A DNA stretch of 64,000 bases from Gautieria morchelliformis (lineage: Eukaryota; Basidiomycota; Agaricomycetes; Gomphales; Gomphaceae), in the NCBI GenBank assembly GCA_015179125.1, contig WHVA01000003.1:372001-436000 (forward strand). Direction: 5' to 3'. The notes under the pieces were generated by a model. The model had not been told where the DNA came from and ran no database searches. It was given only the letters and a program-made list of their open reading frames with translations. Made by a program: the position numbers and the translations under genes. Below, piece after piece: positions 45,158-56,081 of this stretch (position 1 is the stretch's first letter; the number at the start of each line of letters is the position of its first letter).

Positions 45158-45653
45158 TGTAGTAGACAGGAATTATAGGCAGTAGGTATGACTTGTTGCT
45201 CAAAGAATAGACTAGAAATTAATTCACTCTCTCAGTGAATTTAGTTGTCACTGTAAATATATTATACACTACCTAGAAATTAATTCACTACAGAGGATTT
45301 CTAGGTCAATAAATCAAAAGAACACTAGACTAATTTACTTGCCTCTCTCAGTGAATTTAGTTGTCACTGAGAGAGGGGGAAATCTGTCTCACTGTGCATG
45401 TACTACTACCCGTCTCTTTAGCGCCCAAGAGCTCGCGCGTCGAAGTCATTTCAAACTCCGCTGGGTGCAGCCGCTTGTGAAAATAGAAATAACAAAATGA
45501 AATGGAGAGGTAGGGAGTGACTGGAAAACTTTGAAAATAACCAGAGAAATGAATGCATGGTACAAGAACAATGTAAGAAGAGAGTGAAACACCATACAAT
45601 AAATCGAATATATTATGCTTGATTTTGGAGCAGGAGCATAAATGCACCCAACA
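45158..45653 (-). repeat. 5' LTR of Copia-2
   Basis: 496 bp bounded by TGTAGTAGACAGG on the left (plus strand) and CACCCAACA on the right. Matches the LTRs at 18548-19027 and 26062-26548. It has a 13-bp inverted repeat, CCTCTCTCAGTGA...TCACTGAGAGAGG (45342-45376), with a 9-nt loop. ATATATTATGC motifs lie in the first 60 bases of the minus-strand reading. Confidence 0.85.
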
Positions 45654-46740
45654 ACATGTTCAGTTTGACCATCACCTTCAGGATGATATCCCGAGGTAAA
45701 GTGCAAGTTCATGTGGAGAGCTTTGCTGAGGGAATGGAAGAAATGCAAATGAATTCCAAACCTCAGTCCAGTGTCACATGGCTTGGGACACCGTGCTTCA
45801 AGGATACATGCAAGACAAAGAGGTGGGCCAGAAGTGATCTTGTCATACATCAGAATGAAGATGCTCTACTTGGTTAAGCGACAGACTACCATGAGGATTG
45901 CAGTGAAACCCAAGGATGCCGGCAGCTGCTCAATGAAATCCATTGAAATAGAATTCCAAGGCTGCTTGGGTATCAGGAGCTGCTTAAGGGTGCCATAAGG
46001 CTGGTGATGCTGAGACTTTGAATGGAAGCAAGTAGTGCAAGACTTGCAGAAGTCAATGACGAAAGACTGAATTGTGGGCCAGGTATATTCCCGGAAGATC
46101 AGGGAAAGGGCCTTGTTTTGGCCAAAGTGTCCTGAGAGTACATGGTCATGTTTGTACTGGAGTACTTGGAGCCAGAGATCATTGGCTTCAGGAACATATA
46201 TGCAGCCATCATGGTGTAGAAAGCCACTGTCAGTTTGCATCCATCTCAGGTCAGAACTATCACCAAGATGCTGGCAGGCAATGGGGTCAGATGCCAGATT
46301 GGCTAAGATGTTGGCCTGAAGCTTCTCGGAGTCCATCATAGTGCTCACTCAGAGGATAGGTGCAAGCAAGTAAGTTGCCCAGAGTGATTCTGATAGTTGT
46401 TGATTAGTGAAAATCGGTCAGAAGTTTGTGGATTGACAGCAGCATAGTCATTACCTCCTCCCTCTTTAAGGTAGATGTCCCATTGTCTAGTTAGAATGTT
46501 GGGTTTTGTACCGAGCTTTCTGGGACAGAACTTAATAGTGAGGTTGAACTGAGAGAGGAACTCAGACCAGCAGGGTTGCCATTGGGTTAGCAACTTAGTG
46601 GTGGAAAAATACTCCAAGTTTTTGTGGTCGGTGACAATGTCAATAGGGAAGCCAGTGCCCTCCAAGTAATATCTCCAATGTTGAAATGCTTCAAAGGTTG
46701 CCAGTAGCTCTTTATCATGGACATCATAATTGAGTTGGGA
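45654..46740 (-). mobile_element. Older Ty3/Gypsy fragment, Gypsy-3, broken
   Basis: Minus strand: RNase H end (DIVTDHKNLEYFSTTKLLT, 46345-46665), integrase zinc-finger region (HVLSGHFGQNKAL ... CTTCFHSK) and start of the integrase core (ISMDFIEQLPASLGFTA) at 45866-46348, then YHPEGDGQTEH near 45665. Copia-2 begins at that point, so Copia-2 landed in this integrase. It is a different lineage from Gypsy-1 and Gypsy-2. It is incomplete on both sides. Confidence 0.75.
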
Positions 46741-47350
46741 TATATATTAATAAATTTCCCTGAGTTTGCTAAAAGTTAATGATAAGTAACAGTCTCTGCT
46801 TGCAAATATAAGTCTATTCTCCAACATTCACTATAAACCCTCTGTTATTTATTCAATTTCTCCTGCCCTTACAATAATTTCACTTTGAGGCCCTTGGGTA
46901 TGCTACACTCAGGTGACATGCTATACATGTGGAGGCATGCTTGCTACACATGGGGGACATGCTACACACAGGGGATATGCTATGCATGGGGACACACTAT
47001 GCATGCTATACTTGGGGACATGCTACATGTGGGGACACACTACAAACAAAGGACATACGCATGGGGGACACACTACACTTGGGGGACATGCACTTGGGGG
47101 ATGCATGCTATTCACACAGCCACGCTAGACGGGGGACAAGCTATACACTCGGCAGCCACACTACACTTAGGAGACATGCACTTGGGGGATGCATGCTAGT
47201 CACAGGGCCACGCTAGGCACAGGGGACAAGCTATACTCGGGGGACAGGCTGCAAACAAGGGGCACATTACAAACAAGGGACATGCTATGCACACTAAACT
47301 TGGGGACACACTACATGTGGGGACATGCCACATGTGAGAACACACTATGT
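46741..47350. repeat. Composite repeat G, partial inverted copy
   Basis: Reverse complement of the 39735-39975 region: ATAGACTTATATTTGCAAG, CCTCAAAGTGAAA and GGGGACATGC-type minisatellite units (46885-47350). The minisatellite units here are more varied (17-20 bp). It shows the composite repeat can lie in either orientation. Confidence 0.6.
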
Positions 47351-47482
47351 GTGAGGATTGTAGAATGAAGGAAATATAAAATACTATGTTATTATGATCT
47401 ACTTGAGATCTGACCACTTTTATACTAGATACTGTGTCCTTATATTACTAATGATTCGAGCTGCTACTGTGCCAATGCTGTG

Positions 47483-48309
47483 TGTTATTGGATTCTAGAG
47501 GGACATTTCCTAGGGGCATACATTATCATCAATGGATTATCCTCCTAGGGGCATACATCATCATCAATGGATTATCCACCTAGGGGCACATAGCATCATC
47601 ATTGACATCATTGGTGATGTATGCACTCCTAATCCAATGTTCCATAGGGTTTTACCCCTGTTCACCACTGTATAAGTAGCTAGGACTTTAGCTACAACAA
47701 ATCATTGGTTTCAGCCCATTCACTCACATTGTTGAGTCCAGTTGAGTGAGTTAACAGTGTCCTCACTATCAGTCTCAAGTTCTTTTCACTACATCTCCTG
47801 TGCTCGAGTTAATGCGCATACTCCTTCAAGTCCTTCCCATCTTAGCAAGGCAACGAAATAACGAAATAACACTGTGCTGGTGCACCAGCATCCCAGAGTC
47901 AAGAATGCTCTTGAACATCCAGCTATGTGCATGCCGGCTTGTCCTTGGCTGACTCATCATTCTGATTACTAACACTCCCCCTCAAAGAGAAGTCTTTTCC
48001 CTTGAACCCTGATTCCCTCATTAGATACTTATGTTGGTGTAAATCCAATCCCTTCATGAATATATCCGCTACATTTTCCTTCATTGGTACATATGTAAGT
48101 GTTGCCTCGTGAGAGGCCACTTTCTCATGGATAAAATGGTAAGTGGCATTGATATGCTTGGTACATGCCTGGTACATTGCATCATGCGATAAGGTGATGG
48201 CACCTAGCTTGTCTGACCGGAGTGATGTCAGTTGAGTTTGATCTATTCCAAGCTCCTCAATGAAGCACCTCAGCCAAATGAGTTGCTTGGCACCCTTGGC
48301 AAGTGCCAT
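47483..48309 (-). mobile_element. 3' end of a Ty1/Copia element, Copia-4, incomplete
   Basis: The frame 47923-48309 carries the C-terminal RNase H part (KGAKQLIWLRCFIEELG, KHINATYHFIHEKVASHEA, ENVADIFMKGLDLHQHKYL). A GAGGGGGAG purine tract then leads to an LTR starting TGTTAGTAATCAG at 47974 and probably ending near 47483 (AATAACA), about 492 bp. Near 47525-47600 the LTR carries tandem CCTAGGGGCA(C/T)A units of about 40-50 bp. Nothing upstream of the RNase H part remains. Confidence 0.7.
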
Positions 48310-48838
48310 GTATTCAGCTTCCAGAATCTGGAATGGAGGAGAGCAAGGATTCTACCCTATCCCACCACACCAGCACTCTAGCTCACCCTTGTATTACTTT
48401 GCTGATAGGTAATTGTCAACTTGCACCGATCTGCACTGCTTTACAGATGTTATCCAACACAGATATTCACTGCCATTACACTATGTATACAATGGTTATA
48501 ATAGGTCACAGGAGTGAGATACTGGCAATTGAATGACAGAATGTCCTTATAATGGTCTGGCAGTCAAACTACTATGATACCAAGAGACAGAATCTATTGT
48601 GAATGAATGTTGCCCAGTGAACTCAGGCTGCCTTTCTACATTGTGTCCATGAGGTGCCATGCACAAACCGGCTGAGATCAAGTTTTGTGGAACCCTCTGC
48701 AATGACAGCAGTGTTCGCCGGCCACCACAAACCTAATTGTGACGCCCATGGCACCCAGAGTAAACGTCCTGAGGTGGGATTAAGTAACCATCCGTTTTCA
48801 AGCCGCGAGTCCCTGCGAAACACATTGAGCTTAGCTGT
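48310..48838. other. Gene-free stretch downstream of the NLR gene
   Basis: About 530 bp between the Copia-4 remnant and the stop codon of the NLR gene. Only short random open frames. It should contain the 3' untranslated region and polyadenylation site of the NLR gene. Confidence 0.4.
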
Positions 48839-51800
48839 TCATAGAATATCAGAAATCGGACATGTCCTGTCTAGATATAATGAAAACTGAAGCTGACCAT
48901 CTTCGTCTTCGAATCCTTCAGCATCCCACACACGGATTGTCCGGTCACGAGATCCCGAAACGATACGTTTGCCATCTGGCGAGAATGCCACCGACAAGAC
49001 GTAGTCGGTGTGGCCTTCGAATGGTCCAGAAGTGACCTCACCGGTGTCTGCAGCCCACACGCGGATCGTATTGTCATCAGATCCAGAGACGATGCGCTTG
49101 CCGTCGGGCGAGAACGCGACCGAGTTGACGTCGCTAGTGTGGTCTTCGAATGGTCCTGAAACGACCTCCCCAGTGTCTGCATCCCATACACGGATCGTTT
49201 TGTCACCAGATCCCGAGACGATGTGCTTGCCGTCTGGCGAGAACGCCACCGAGTTGACGTAGGTGGTGTGGCCTTTGAATGGTCCGGAAATGACCTCACC
49301 GGTGTCTGCATCCCATACACGGATCGTCATGTCGCCAGATCCCGATACGATGCGCTTGCCGTCCGGCGAGAATGCCACCGATCTAGCCCAGTCGGCGTGA
49401 CCTTTGAATGGTCCGGAAATTACCTCACCAGTGTCTGCATTCCATACACAGATTGTTGAGTCATCAGACCCAGAAACGATGCGCGTGCCGTCTGGCGAGA
49501 ACGCCACCGACCTGACCCAGTCGGTGTGGCCTTTGAAAATAAATGGTCCTGAAAAGACCTCACCGACGTCTGCATCCCACACACGGATCGTGTTGTCACC
49601 AGATCCCGAGACGATATGCTTGCCGTCGGGTGAGAACGCCACCGAGTTGACGTAGCCGGTGTGGCCTTTGAATGGGCCTGAAATGACCTCACCAGTGTCT
49701 GAATCCCATACACGGATCGTCGTGTCACCAGATCCCGATACGATGCGCTTGCCGTCTGGCGAGAACGCCACCGACCAGACGTAGCCGGTGTGTCCTTTGA
49801 ATGGTCCTGAAATGATCTCACCGGCATCTGCATCCCACACCCGGATAGTCGCGTCACCAGATCCTGAGACGATACGCTTGCCATCCCGTGAGAATGCCAC
49901 CGAGTTCACCCAGTGGGTGTGGCCTTTGAATGTTCCCAAAATGGCCTCAGCAGCGCCTGCATCCCATACACGGATCGTGTTGTCACCAGATCCAGACACG
50001 ATACGCTTACCGTCGGGCGAGAACGCCACCGACCTGACCCAGTCGGTGTGGCCTTTGAAAATAAATGGTCCTGAAATGACCTCACCGACGTCTGCACCCC
50101 ACACACGGATCGTGTTGTCACCAGATCCCGAGACGATATGCTTGCCGTCGGGTGAGAACGCCACCGAGTTGACGTAGCCGGTGTGGCCTTTGAATGGGCC
50201 TGAAATGACCTCACCAGTGTCTGCATCCCATACACGGATCGTCCTGTCACCAGATCCCGATACGATGCGCTTGCCGTCCGGCGAGAATGCCACCGACCAG
50301 ACGTAGCCGGTGTGTCCTTTGAATGGTGCGGAAATGGCCTCACCAGTATCTGCATCCCATACACGGATCGTCGTGTCACCAGAGCCCGATACGATGCGCG
50401 TGCCGTCCGGCGAGAACGCCACAGACCTGACCCAGTCGGTATGGCCTTTGAATGGGCCTGAAATGATCTCACCGACGTCTGCACCCCACACCAGGATCGT
50501 GTTGTCATCAGATCCCGATACGATGCGCGTGCCGTCCGGCGAGAACGCCACCGACCTGACCCAGTCGGTATGGCCTTTGAATGGTCCTGAAATGACCTCA
50601 CCAGCGTCTGCATCCCATATCCTGAGACGATACGCTTGCCATCCGGGGAGAATGCCACCGACCTGACCCAGTTGGTGTGACCCACAAGGACATTCTGAAT
50701 AGCTGGCCACGTCGTCACTTTCCCGGTGTCGATGTGTAGTAGTCCCGGAAAATCTGGCAGATACGTCTCTTTTACTTTGGACCTTTCAGGTGCAAATGGG
50801 AGTGCAGACAAGTAAATGTGGGGGGCACTTTGAGAGATCACGCCCCCAAAGGCAGCTACAAATTTACGGGCATCTGCTGCGAACCCTGTGATGTCATTAT
50901 CCTGAGATTCATTAGAGTCACGTCAGAGTTCGTTTATCAAAATCGAAATGCTTGGGCGCTCACGCGGCTCCAGACAATTATTGATGTGAGCGCTGTCGCC
51001 GCAACGGGAACCTTCTTGATCAAACTCAACACTTCCAGCCAGTGGAGTAGATTAGTGTCTAAGAATTTCTTGACCTCTCCGCCCATAGTCGGTGTAGAGG
51101 TCGCGGCGGAAACATGGTCCGCCCAGAAACGGCATGAGTAGGAAAGTTGTGTGGGTATGTACTTCTTCGTGCGTGCCTGCAAGTCAAAGACATCGCTGTT
51201 GCACAGGTGGGACGTCTCAAGTCGACCAATATTAAAGCAAAGTTCAGTCTTCATCACCCGCAAGGATGTCAGTGCAAGGCCGTCATAGTGTGAAGATGTA
51301 TCGACGTAGTAGGGTCCACTCCGGCCTTCATCTGTCAGGAAGTCACGAAACGAAGTGTGCAGCAGACGAATTGGGCCATATTCCTGGGTGACACCGCTCA
51401 ACAAAGATCCCATTGGCCCAACTATCAAATCCACCGCATTGTCCGAATCGGTTTCATGACACAACTTCTGGAGAGCAGAGATGGAAAGGGGCTCTTTGAC
51501 TACCAGTATGCAGCCCATGACCGATCGGAATCGACGCACGACACGATCATTATCTCCCACTCCGAATATTTCCTTCAATATGTTGAGATATAACCCATCC
51601 AACCGACTGAGGTGCGTGCTCTGTGATGCCGAGGACAAAAGGGTATCCATTTGTTCGACAGGGTCGAGACCCCGCTTCTCATCTCCTTTGACAAATAGAC
51701 AAGCAGTGTACGCCCACTGAAAGAGACCTTCCGACTTCTCGACTAACAATTGACACCAAGCCTTGTTAGGCCATTTTCGCTCGAGGGCCGCGATGTTGTC

Positions 51801-54043
51801 TAGTTGACTGCGCATAAAGAGGGAAATGTCGTAATTTGCAGGCTTTGCATCGATGTCCTCTATGCGCTTGGAAAGCACATGCTTCCTCCCTACGAGAGCC
51901 TCATGAATATCTTGCTCCGCACGACCCGTGACAAAAACTCGTAAATTAGATGGCAAATTTGCTGCGTTACCGCCAAGGATAGAGAGAAGACCCTTTCGGG
52001 AATCCGGAGTTCCACTTTCATCCAATGCATCAATGACGATCACCGTCGGTCCAACGGTCGTTAGGCCATGGGCAGTGTCTAGAATGAATTTCTCAAACTG
52101 CTCACGAGGCACGCGTGTGGTCCGAAGGGCTCGCTGCTCCCCAACCACTTTCAATAATGATGCCTTCCGCGCACGGTCCAGGTCAGCCAGATCACGGGCA
52201 ATTGTGCTAAAGACATTGTACGGGGAACGTTCTGCCTGATGAGCACGGTCAAAACAGTAGGACGACCCGAGACGTTTGAGCCTGTCAAATCGTCGAGCGA
52301 CCTCGTGAGCAATCGCTGATTTGCCGGCACCCGCAACATCATTCAAGAAAAATATTCGAGGGGTATCGTCGGTATCTTGGTTGACCCAATCGCATATCTT
52401 CGCAATTACCTCCTCCCGAGTACCCGGCAGACAACCCTTATCGGGGTCGAAGCGAGCCCCTGCTGCGTAGGGCATATCATTAAGCTGAATTTCCCCGGCT
52501 GAGTGCAAGTTGTATTAGACTCGGGAAAGCTCCTATTCAGAAAACTCACAAAGGTCGCCGACGGCATCCAGAACCCGCAGTACAGTGATTTCAGTATGAA
52601 CCACGGCATGTCCTTGTAACGCCAACCTAAGTTTGTTGAATGTGTCCTGGAATTGTTTGACCTTGCTGTCGACATCCGACACTAGACTTTTCGCGGTTCT
52701 TTTCCCTGAACAAAGATCACTAGGAGCTAGTCAGAGTGGGAACCAACATACAGAAGCTCTTGTTCTTGGCATAGTCGCGGATAAAGTAACTGCACTCTAC
52801 CGTCTGATTCGTCAAAGATATGATAATTGACTTTTGCGATTCAATTTTCTTCAACGGCTCTGCCAAATGGACAAACGCATACGTGTCTCCAATAATTTTC
52901 GCCAGCTCATGGATGCTATCGTCGCGGTCCTTCTGAGCAATGATCGTCTGGGTGTAATCAACCTCAGACGTCAGATATATCCATCCGGTTGATGTATGTC
53001 ATAGATGTACCTTGTGCGCAATAGACAGGATGGACCATGCCATTTTCGCATAAGGATGGACCTATAATCAAGCAGCATGTGTACATGAGATGACCCGGGA
53101 GACGGCCGAATGTTGAAACATACTTCTGATATCCCATCTACAATGTCGGTGAACAGCCTGATCTTGTCCAAGAGCGGATCCCAAGCCGCCGCTATTAGAT
53201 TGATAGTATTGGTGGTCGAAGTGAAGCTGTCGATCACATCTTCTGCCACACTGATTGGGGACAGCACGGGATTCCTATTTTCTACATCTGTCGCTTTCCT
53301 GACTGCCTCACTCGGCTGGCCATCCAGCACCTCGTCGGACGTAGCAAAAGATGTAATGGTGAACTCTAGGACAGTCTGAAGTTGATGCATCATCCCAGCC
53401 TTATCGGCTTTACTCAGGTTGCGAGGAACAGCTACTGTGTTCGTTGATTACATGTGCATCAAGTCGATGAGCGAAAAGGACTGACCTCCTGTTGCTCCTT
53501 CTGCAAGCAGCAACTCAATCTTTTCCTTCGCAGCGCCAATGTAGTCGTCAGGTGCAAAGGTATGATGTCCATAGACTTGAATTTCTAATACGGAAGACCC
53601 TTGCAAGTGGTTGCTGGGCATGGATTAAGGTCACATGGAAACAATAACACTGTAATGAAACGCACAAATAGAATATCTCATTCCACGAGGCAGTATTGCC
53701 TCTCGCAGCTACCGCAGTCTTCCTGATGTCCTTATCGACAAAGAGTTTCACGTAACAGCTACCAGGACGCTTGCCGAACCGTCCGACATTGGGAAGGTGG
53801 CTGCATTTCAAGTCTGCTGTCGGTCGCCAACAGTCAGTATACATAAACAGCGCAAACGAAAGTGGCTTTCCTGTGACTTTGACCGCACTTATAGCTGCAG
53901 GATTACTTCGGGGGGTAGAGTCAACAGTTGGCTTACTAGAGAAGTTATCATGGACTTACGGTACTGTACCCTCATTGTTGCCCTTGCCGTTGTTCATGGT
54001 TCGCAGTAGGTGTAGGCGGGAAAGAAGACGATAGAGGCGCCAT
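48839..54043 (-). CDS. C2-NACHT-WD40 NLR-type receptor (nonself recognition), one frame break
   Basis: Minus strand. Exons: about 53666-53880 (C2 start, GRFGKRPGSCYVKLFVDK), 53486-53613 (SSVLEIQVYGHH), 53124-53434, 53011-53061 (VHPYAKMAWSILSIAHK), 52752-52947, 52550-52705, 50964-52498 and 48839-50901. Introns are 46-63 bp, GT...AG, and all in phase. Exon 7 carries the NACHT domain: Walker A NDVAGAGKSAI (about 52335) and Walker B TVIVIDALDES (about 52030). Exon 8 opens with ADARKFVAAFGG and holds 14 WD40 units of about 43 residues. Near 50620 the first WD40 unit loses about 22 nt and the frame shifts, so this allele may stop early. The first exon is uncertain: a donor GTAAGT at 53959 fits ATGs at 53997 or 54043. 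In fungi such proteins sense nonself through the WD40 array and trigger cell death. Confidence 0.85.
48920..50680 (-). repeat. Near-identical WD40-coding tandem array, 14 units of about 129 bp
   Basis: Each unit encodes GHTxxVxSVAFSPDGKRI plus VSGSGDxTIRVWDADTGEV with few changes. Variation is concentrated after GHT (DWVR, GYVW, GYVN, HWVN, TYVN, SDVN, DYVL) and at the residue before TIRVW. Units 4-6 and 8-10 share the same series (GYVW, GYVN with an extra Phe-Ile-Phe, DWVR), a four-unit higher-order duplication of about 520 bp. Such uniformity points to ongoing unequal exchange or gene conversion. Confidence 0.85.
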
Positions 54044-54049
54044 GGCACT

Positions 54050-55300
54050 CACGTATTTCGGACCTGTCACGTCGAAGACATGGCAACGCGAAGACAGCGA
54101 AGAAACCCTTACGCGACGTCCACTCCCACGTTACAGTAAGTCACGAGACCGCGTGCGCCCTGTGACTAAGGCAGGAACAAGCTTGCAGAGTGACGTTCTA
54201 AGCTCGCAGGTCGATGATACCGTTCGCTTAGCACGCGGACTCGCCGTGGAATTTGTAGGCTGCCCATATCTGACTCGATGGTACGGAGTTTGGTATGTTA
54301 ACCGTCTGTGCCGGTGAACCGGCTGGATCAAGGTAAGATGGAGTATCCCCCCTCATGAAAATCGGAATGGAATGGGTGGTGGTGTGAGTGTTGCAAAATG
54401 ACGAGGTTATGGCAGGTTACAATTGCATGAGGGGTGTTATCTACATCAAGTACCAACTAATATACTGTGTCTCATCTTGACACAATGGTTGACACCAATG
54501 ACACTGACATGACATCACTCATACTTCAACACACCTCCTTGAGCGATGGAGAGTCCAAAGCACCTCCTCTGAAGCACCTCCTGAACTTAGAACACAAACT
54601 CTTCATCATCCTCTTCTCCAGCATCTGCCAAAGTGGCCATGCCATGTCTTGGGGAGATCAATGCCTCTTTCCCACCTCTTGTTCACATTTTTCCAAATGA
54701 CAAGGTGGATATTGAGAGTGCATGTTTGCCCCAGGCAGGGTTGAGAGAAAAATCTGCATGATGACAGAGTGATGAGGATCCTCTCCGCAAAGGCTGTATG
54801 GGAAGCCGGGTTCAAAGTCAATTGCGATGTGAGATACTCAACCTGTTCCTCAGAGTGTTTTATTGAGGGTCTTGATATTGTCTAGCAGCTGCAGATCTTG
54901 TGCCCACAAATGACTGGGAAGACATGGGCAGCATTGGATGCAGTGTGCAATGGCCAAGGCAGTGATGCGCCAACCTGGCCACCGAATTTTGCCAGTGCAG
55001 CTGATACAGTCTCTTAAGGCAGTGATTGGGCTTAGGCGGTTTAGGCGCAGATGTGCTCGTTCTTCCAGTCACACTCAGAGACTTTAACCTTACTCTGGAA
55101 CCTGCCCTGCCCTGCTGGCCCCCAGAGTGTAATGGCAAGCCCTTCATCAATACCCACGAGAATGATGTCATGCTCAAAATCACAGTTCACAACAATCCAC
55201 TGATGCATCATGAAAGGGATAAGGCGTGGTTTCTGGCATATCAGTTTGCCTTCGACACAGGCTGGCATGATGGTAGAGATTGAAAACTAAACTTTAGGAG
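54050..55300. other. Stretch upstream of the NLR gene without a recognised gene
   Basis: It should contain the NLR promoter near 54044-54300. Short open frames exist at 54467-54700 and 55026-55283 (plus). The second (LVLPVTLRDFNLTLEPALPC ... AFDTGWHDGRD) looks protein-like but I do not recognise it, and no splice pattern joins it to its neighbours with confidence. Confidence 0.3.
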
Positions 55301-55514
55301 AATTACTTTGATGTCCTTGTTTTAGACCTTGCTTTTCTACTGCATTCTTTCCGTTTGATGTGCCATTTGACGGTGTCCTTCCCTGTATTCATTGCAACTG
55401 GTGCCAGTTCCCACAAGTCACTATGAACTTCACCACCAGACTCAGTGGGACACTCCCCTTCTCAAGTCTTTGCAACAGTTATAATCTGCCCAAGGTAAGG
55501 TCCAAGGTTACAGA

Positions 55515-55777
55515 ATGAGGTTTGGAGAGGGAGGTTGGAGAGGGACTTGGCTTCAGCTTGTGTGCTGCACCTGCCCTACATATGAGTCCCAGCTGAGTAA
55601 GGTCAGGTTCTATACTAAGGAAGGTGCAGCAAAAACCTTGAAGTGGTGCTTCAAGTTTCATTGTGTCAGGGGGGAGGGGGAGAGATATTGCAGATTCATC
55701 TGGCAGCACGAGGCATGTGATGACAGAGGGCTGGACAGATCACATGATCTCCAGAGTTTTGCAGCTGACATCATCGC
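55515..55777 (+). pseudogene. Unknown open frame interrupted by Copia-3
   Basis: The frame reads RFYTKEGAAKTLKWCFKFHC, then FIWQHEACDDRG, and runs into the left LTR of Copia-3 at 55778. After the right LTR an open frame continues at 60522 (SSLGNEYVILMCEFRWSF). So Copia-3 inserted into a sequence that was once open. I do not recognise the protein. It may be a host gene or part of another transposon. Confidence 0.35.
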
Positions 55778-56081
55778 TGTAGGGATTAGAGGGTTGAGGC
55801 CGGTAAGTGGAGAACGCAGGGTCGTGTCCAACGCACAGACACGTAGCTAGGTAGCCACGGTCATGCTTGACCGTGGCAGTATATTAGTTGAACGATAGCT
55901 AGTCGTACCTCAGTGAATTTTCCATTCACTGAGGTACGTACCGTTTCTGCGTACCGAGACATGTGATAGCTTATACTTTGTCTATAGCTCCTTCATCTCT
56001 AGGTACAGTAGTAATACATGCTCAGTGAATTGTCCATTCACTGAGCTCCTTCGTCTCTAGTCTACTGCACCCATACCAACA
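55778..56081 (+). repeat. 5' LTR of Copia-3 with three hairpins
   Basis: Three inverted repeats: GCCACGGTCA...TGACCGTGGC (about 55854-55877), TACCTCAGTGAAT...ATTCACTGAGGTA (55906-55936) and GCTCAGTGAAT...ATTCACTGAGC (56020-56046). The last two share their core with each other and with the hairpin of the Copia-1/Copia-2 LTRs. The partner LTR at 60213-60516 keeps all three. Confidence 0.85.

Larger units (their letters stand above)
41032..45653 (-). mobile_element. Ty1/Copia element, Copia-2, incomplete
   Basis: Minus strand. 5' LTR 45158-45653 (496 bp, TGTTGGGTGCATTTATG ... CTACA). A start codon follows within MGP...KLLGVEKLA, then a solo LTR of family E interrupts gag (44005-45102). The frame 41032-43998 carries gag, a CCHC knuckle (CTNCKKPGHSIENC), protease (VILDTGTTSHMTPH), integrase (HQKMGHTSQKSLQHLL, SDVWGPA, DRGGEYTSSEFE) and the beginning of RT (GNKWVFLWKRNPEG, FTQKFGVDYDETYSP). 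Apart from the insertion this long stretch is open, so it is among the younger elements here. It is incomplete at its left side and no 3' LTR was seen. It is inserted in Gypsy-3. Confidence 0.9.

Noticed and set aside
49008-50666. Several plus-strand open frames opposite the WD40 array
   Set aside because: They mirror the repeat units of the NLR gene on the other strand and have no independent motif.
50620-50680. A 41-nt intron (GTCGGT...CTCAG) that would restore the NLR frame
   Set aside because: The frame does work, but it is shorter than the gene's other introns, lacks an evident branch site and would remove half a WD40 unit that is otherwise conserved.
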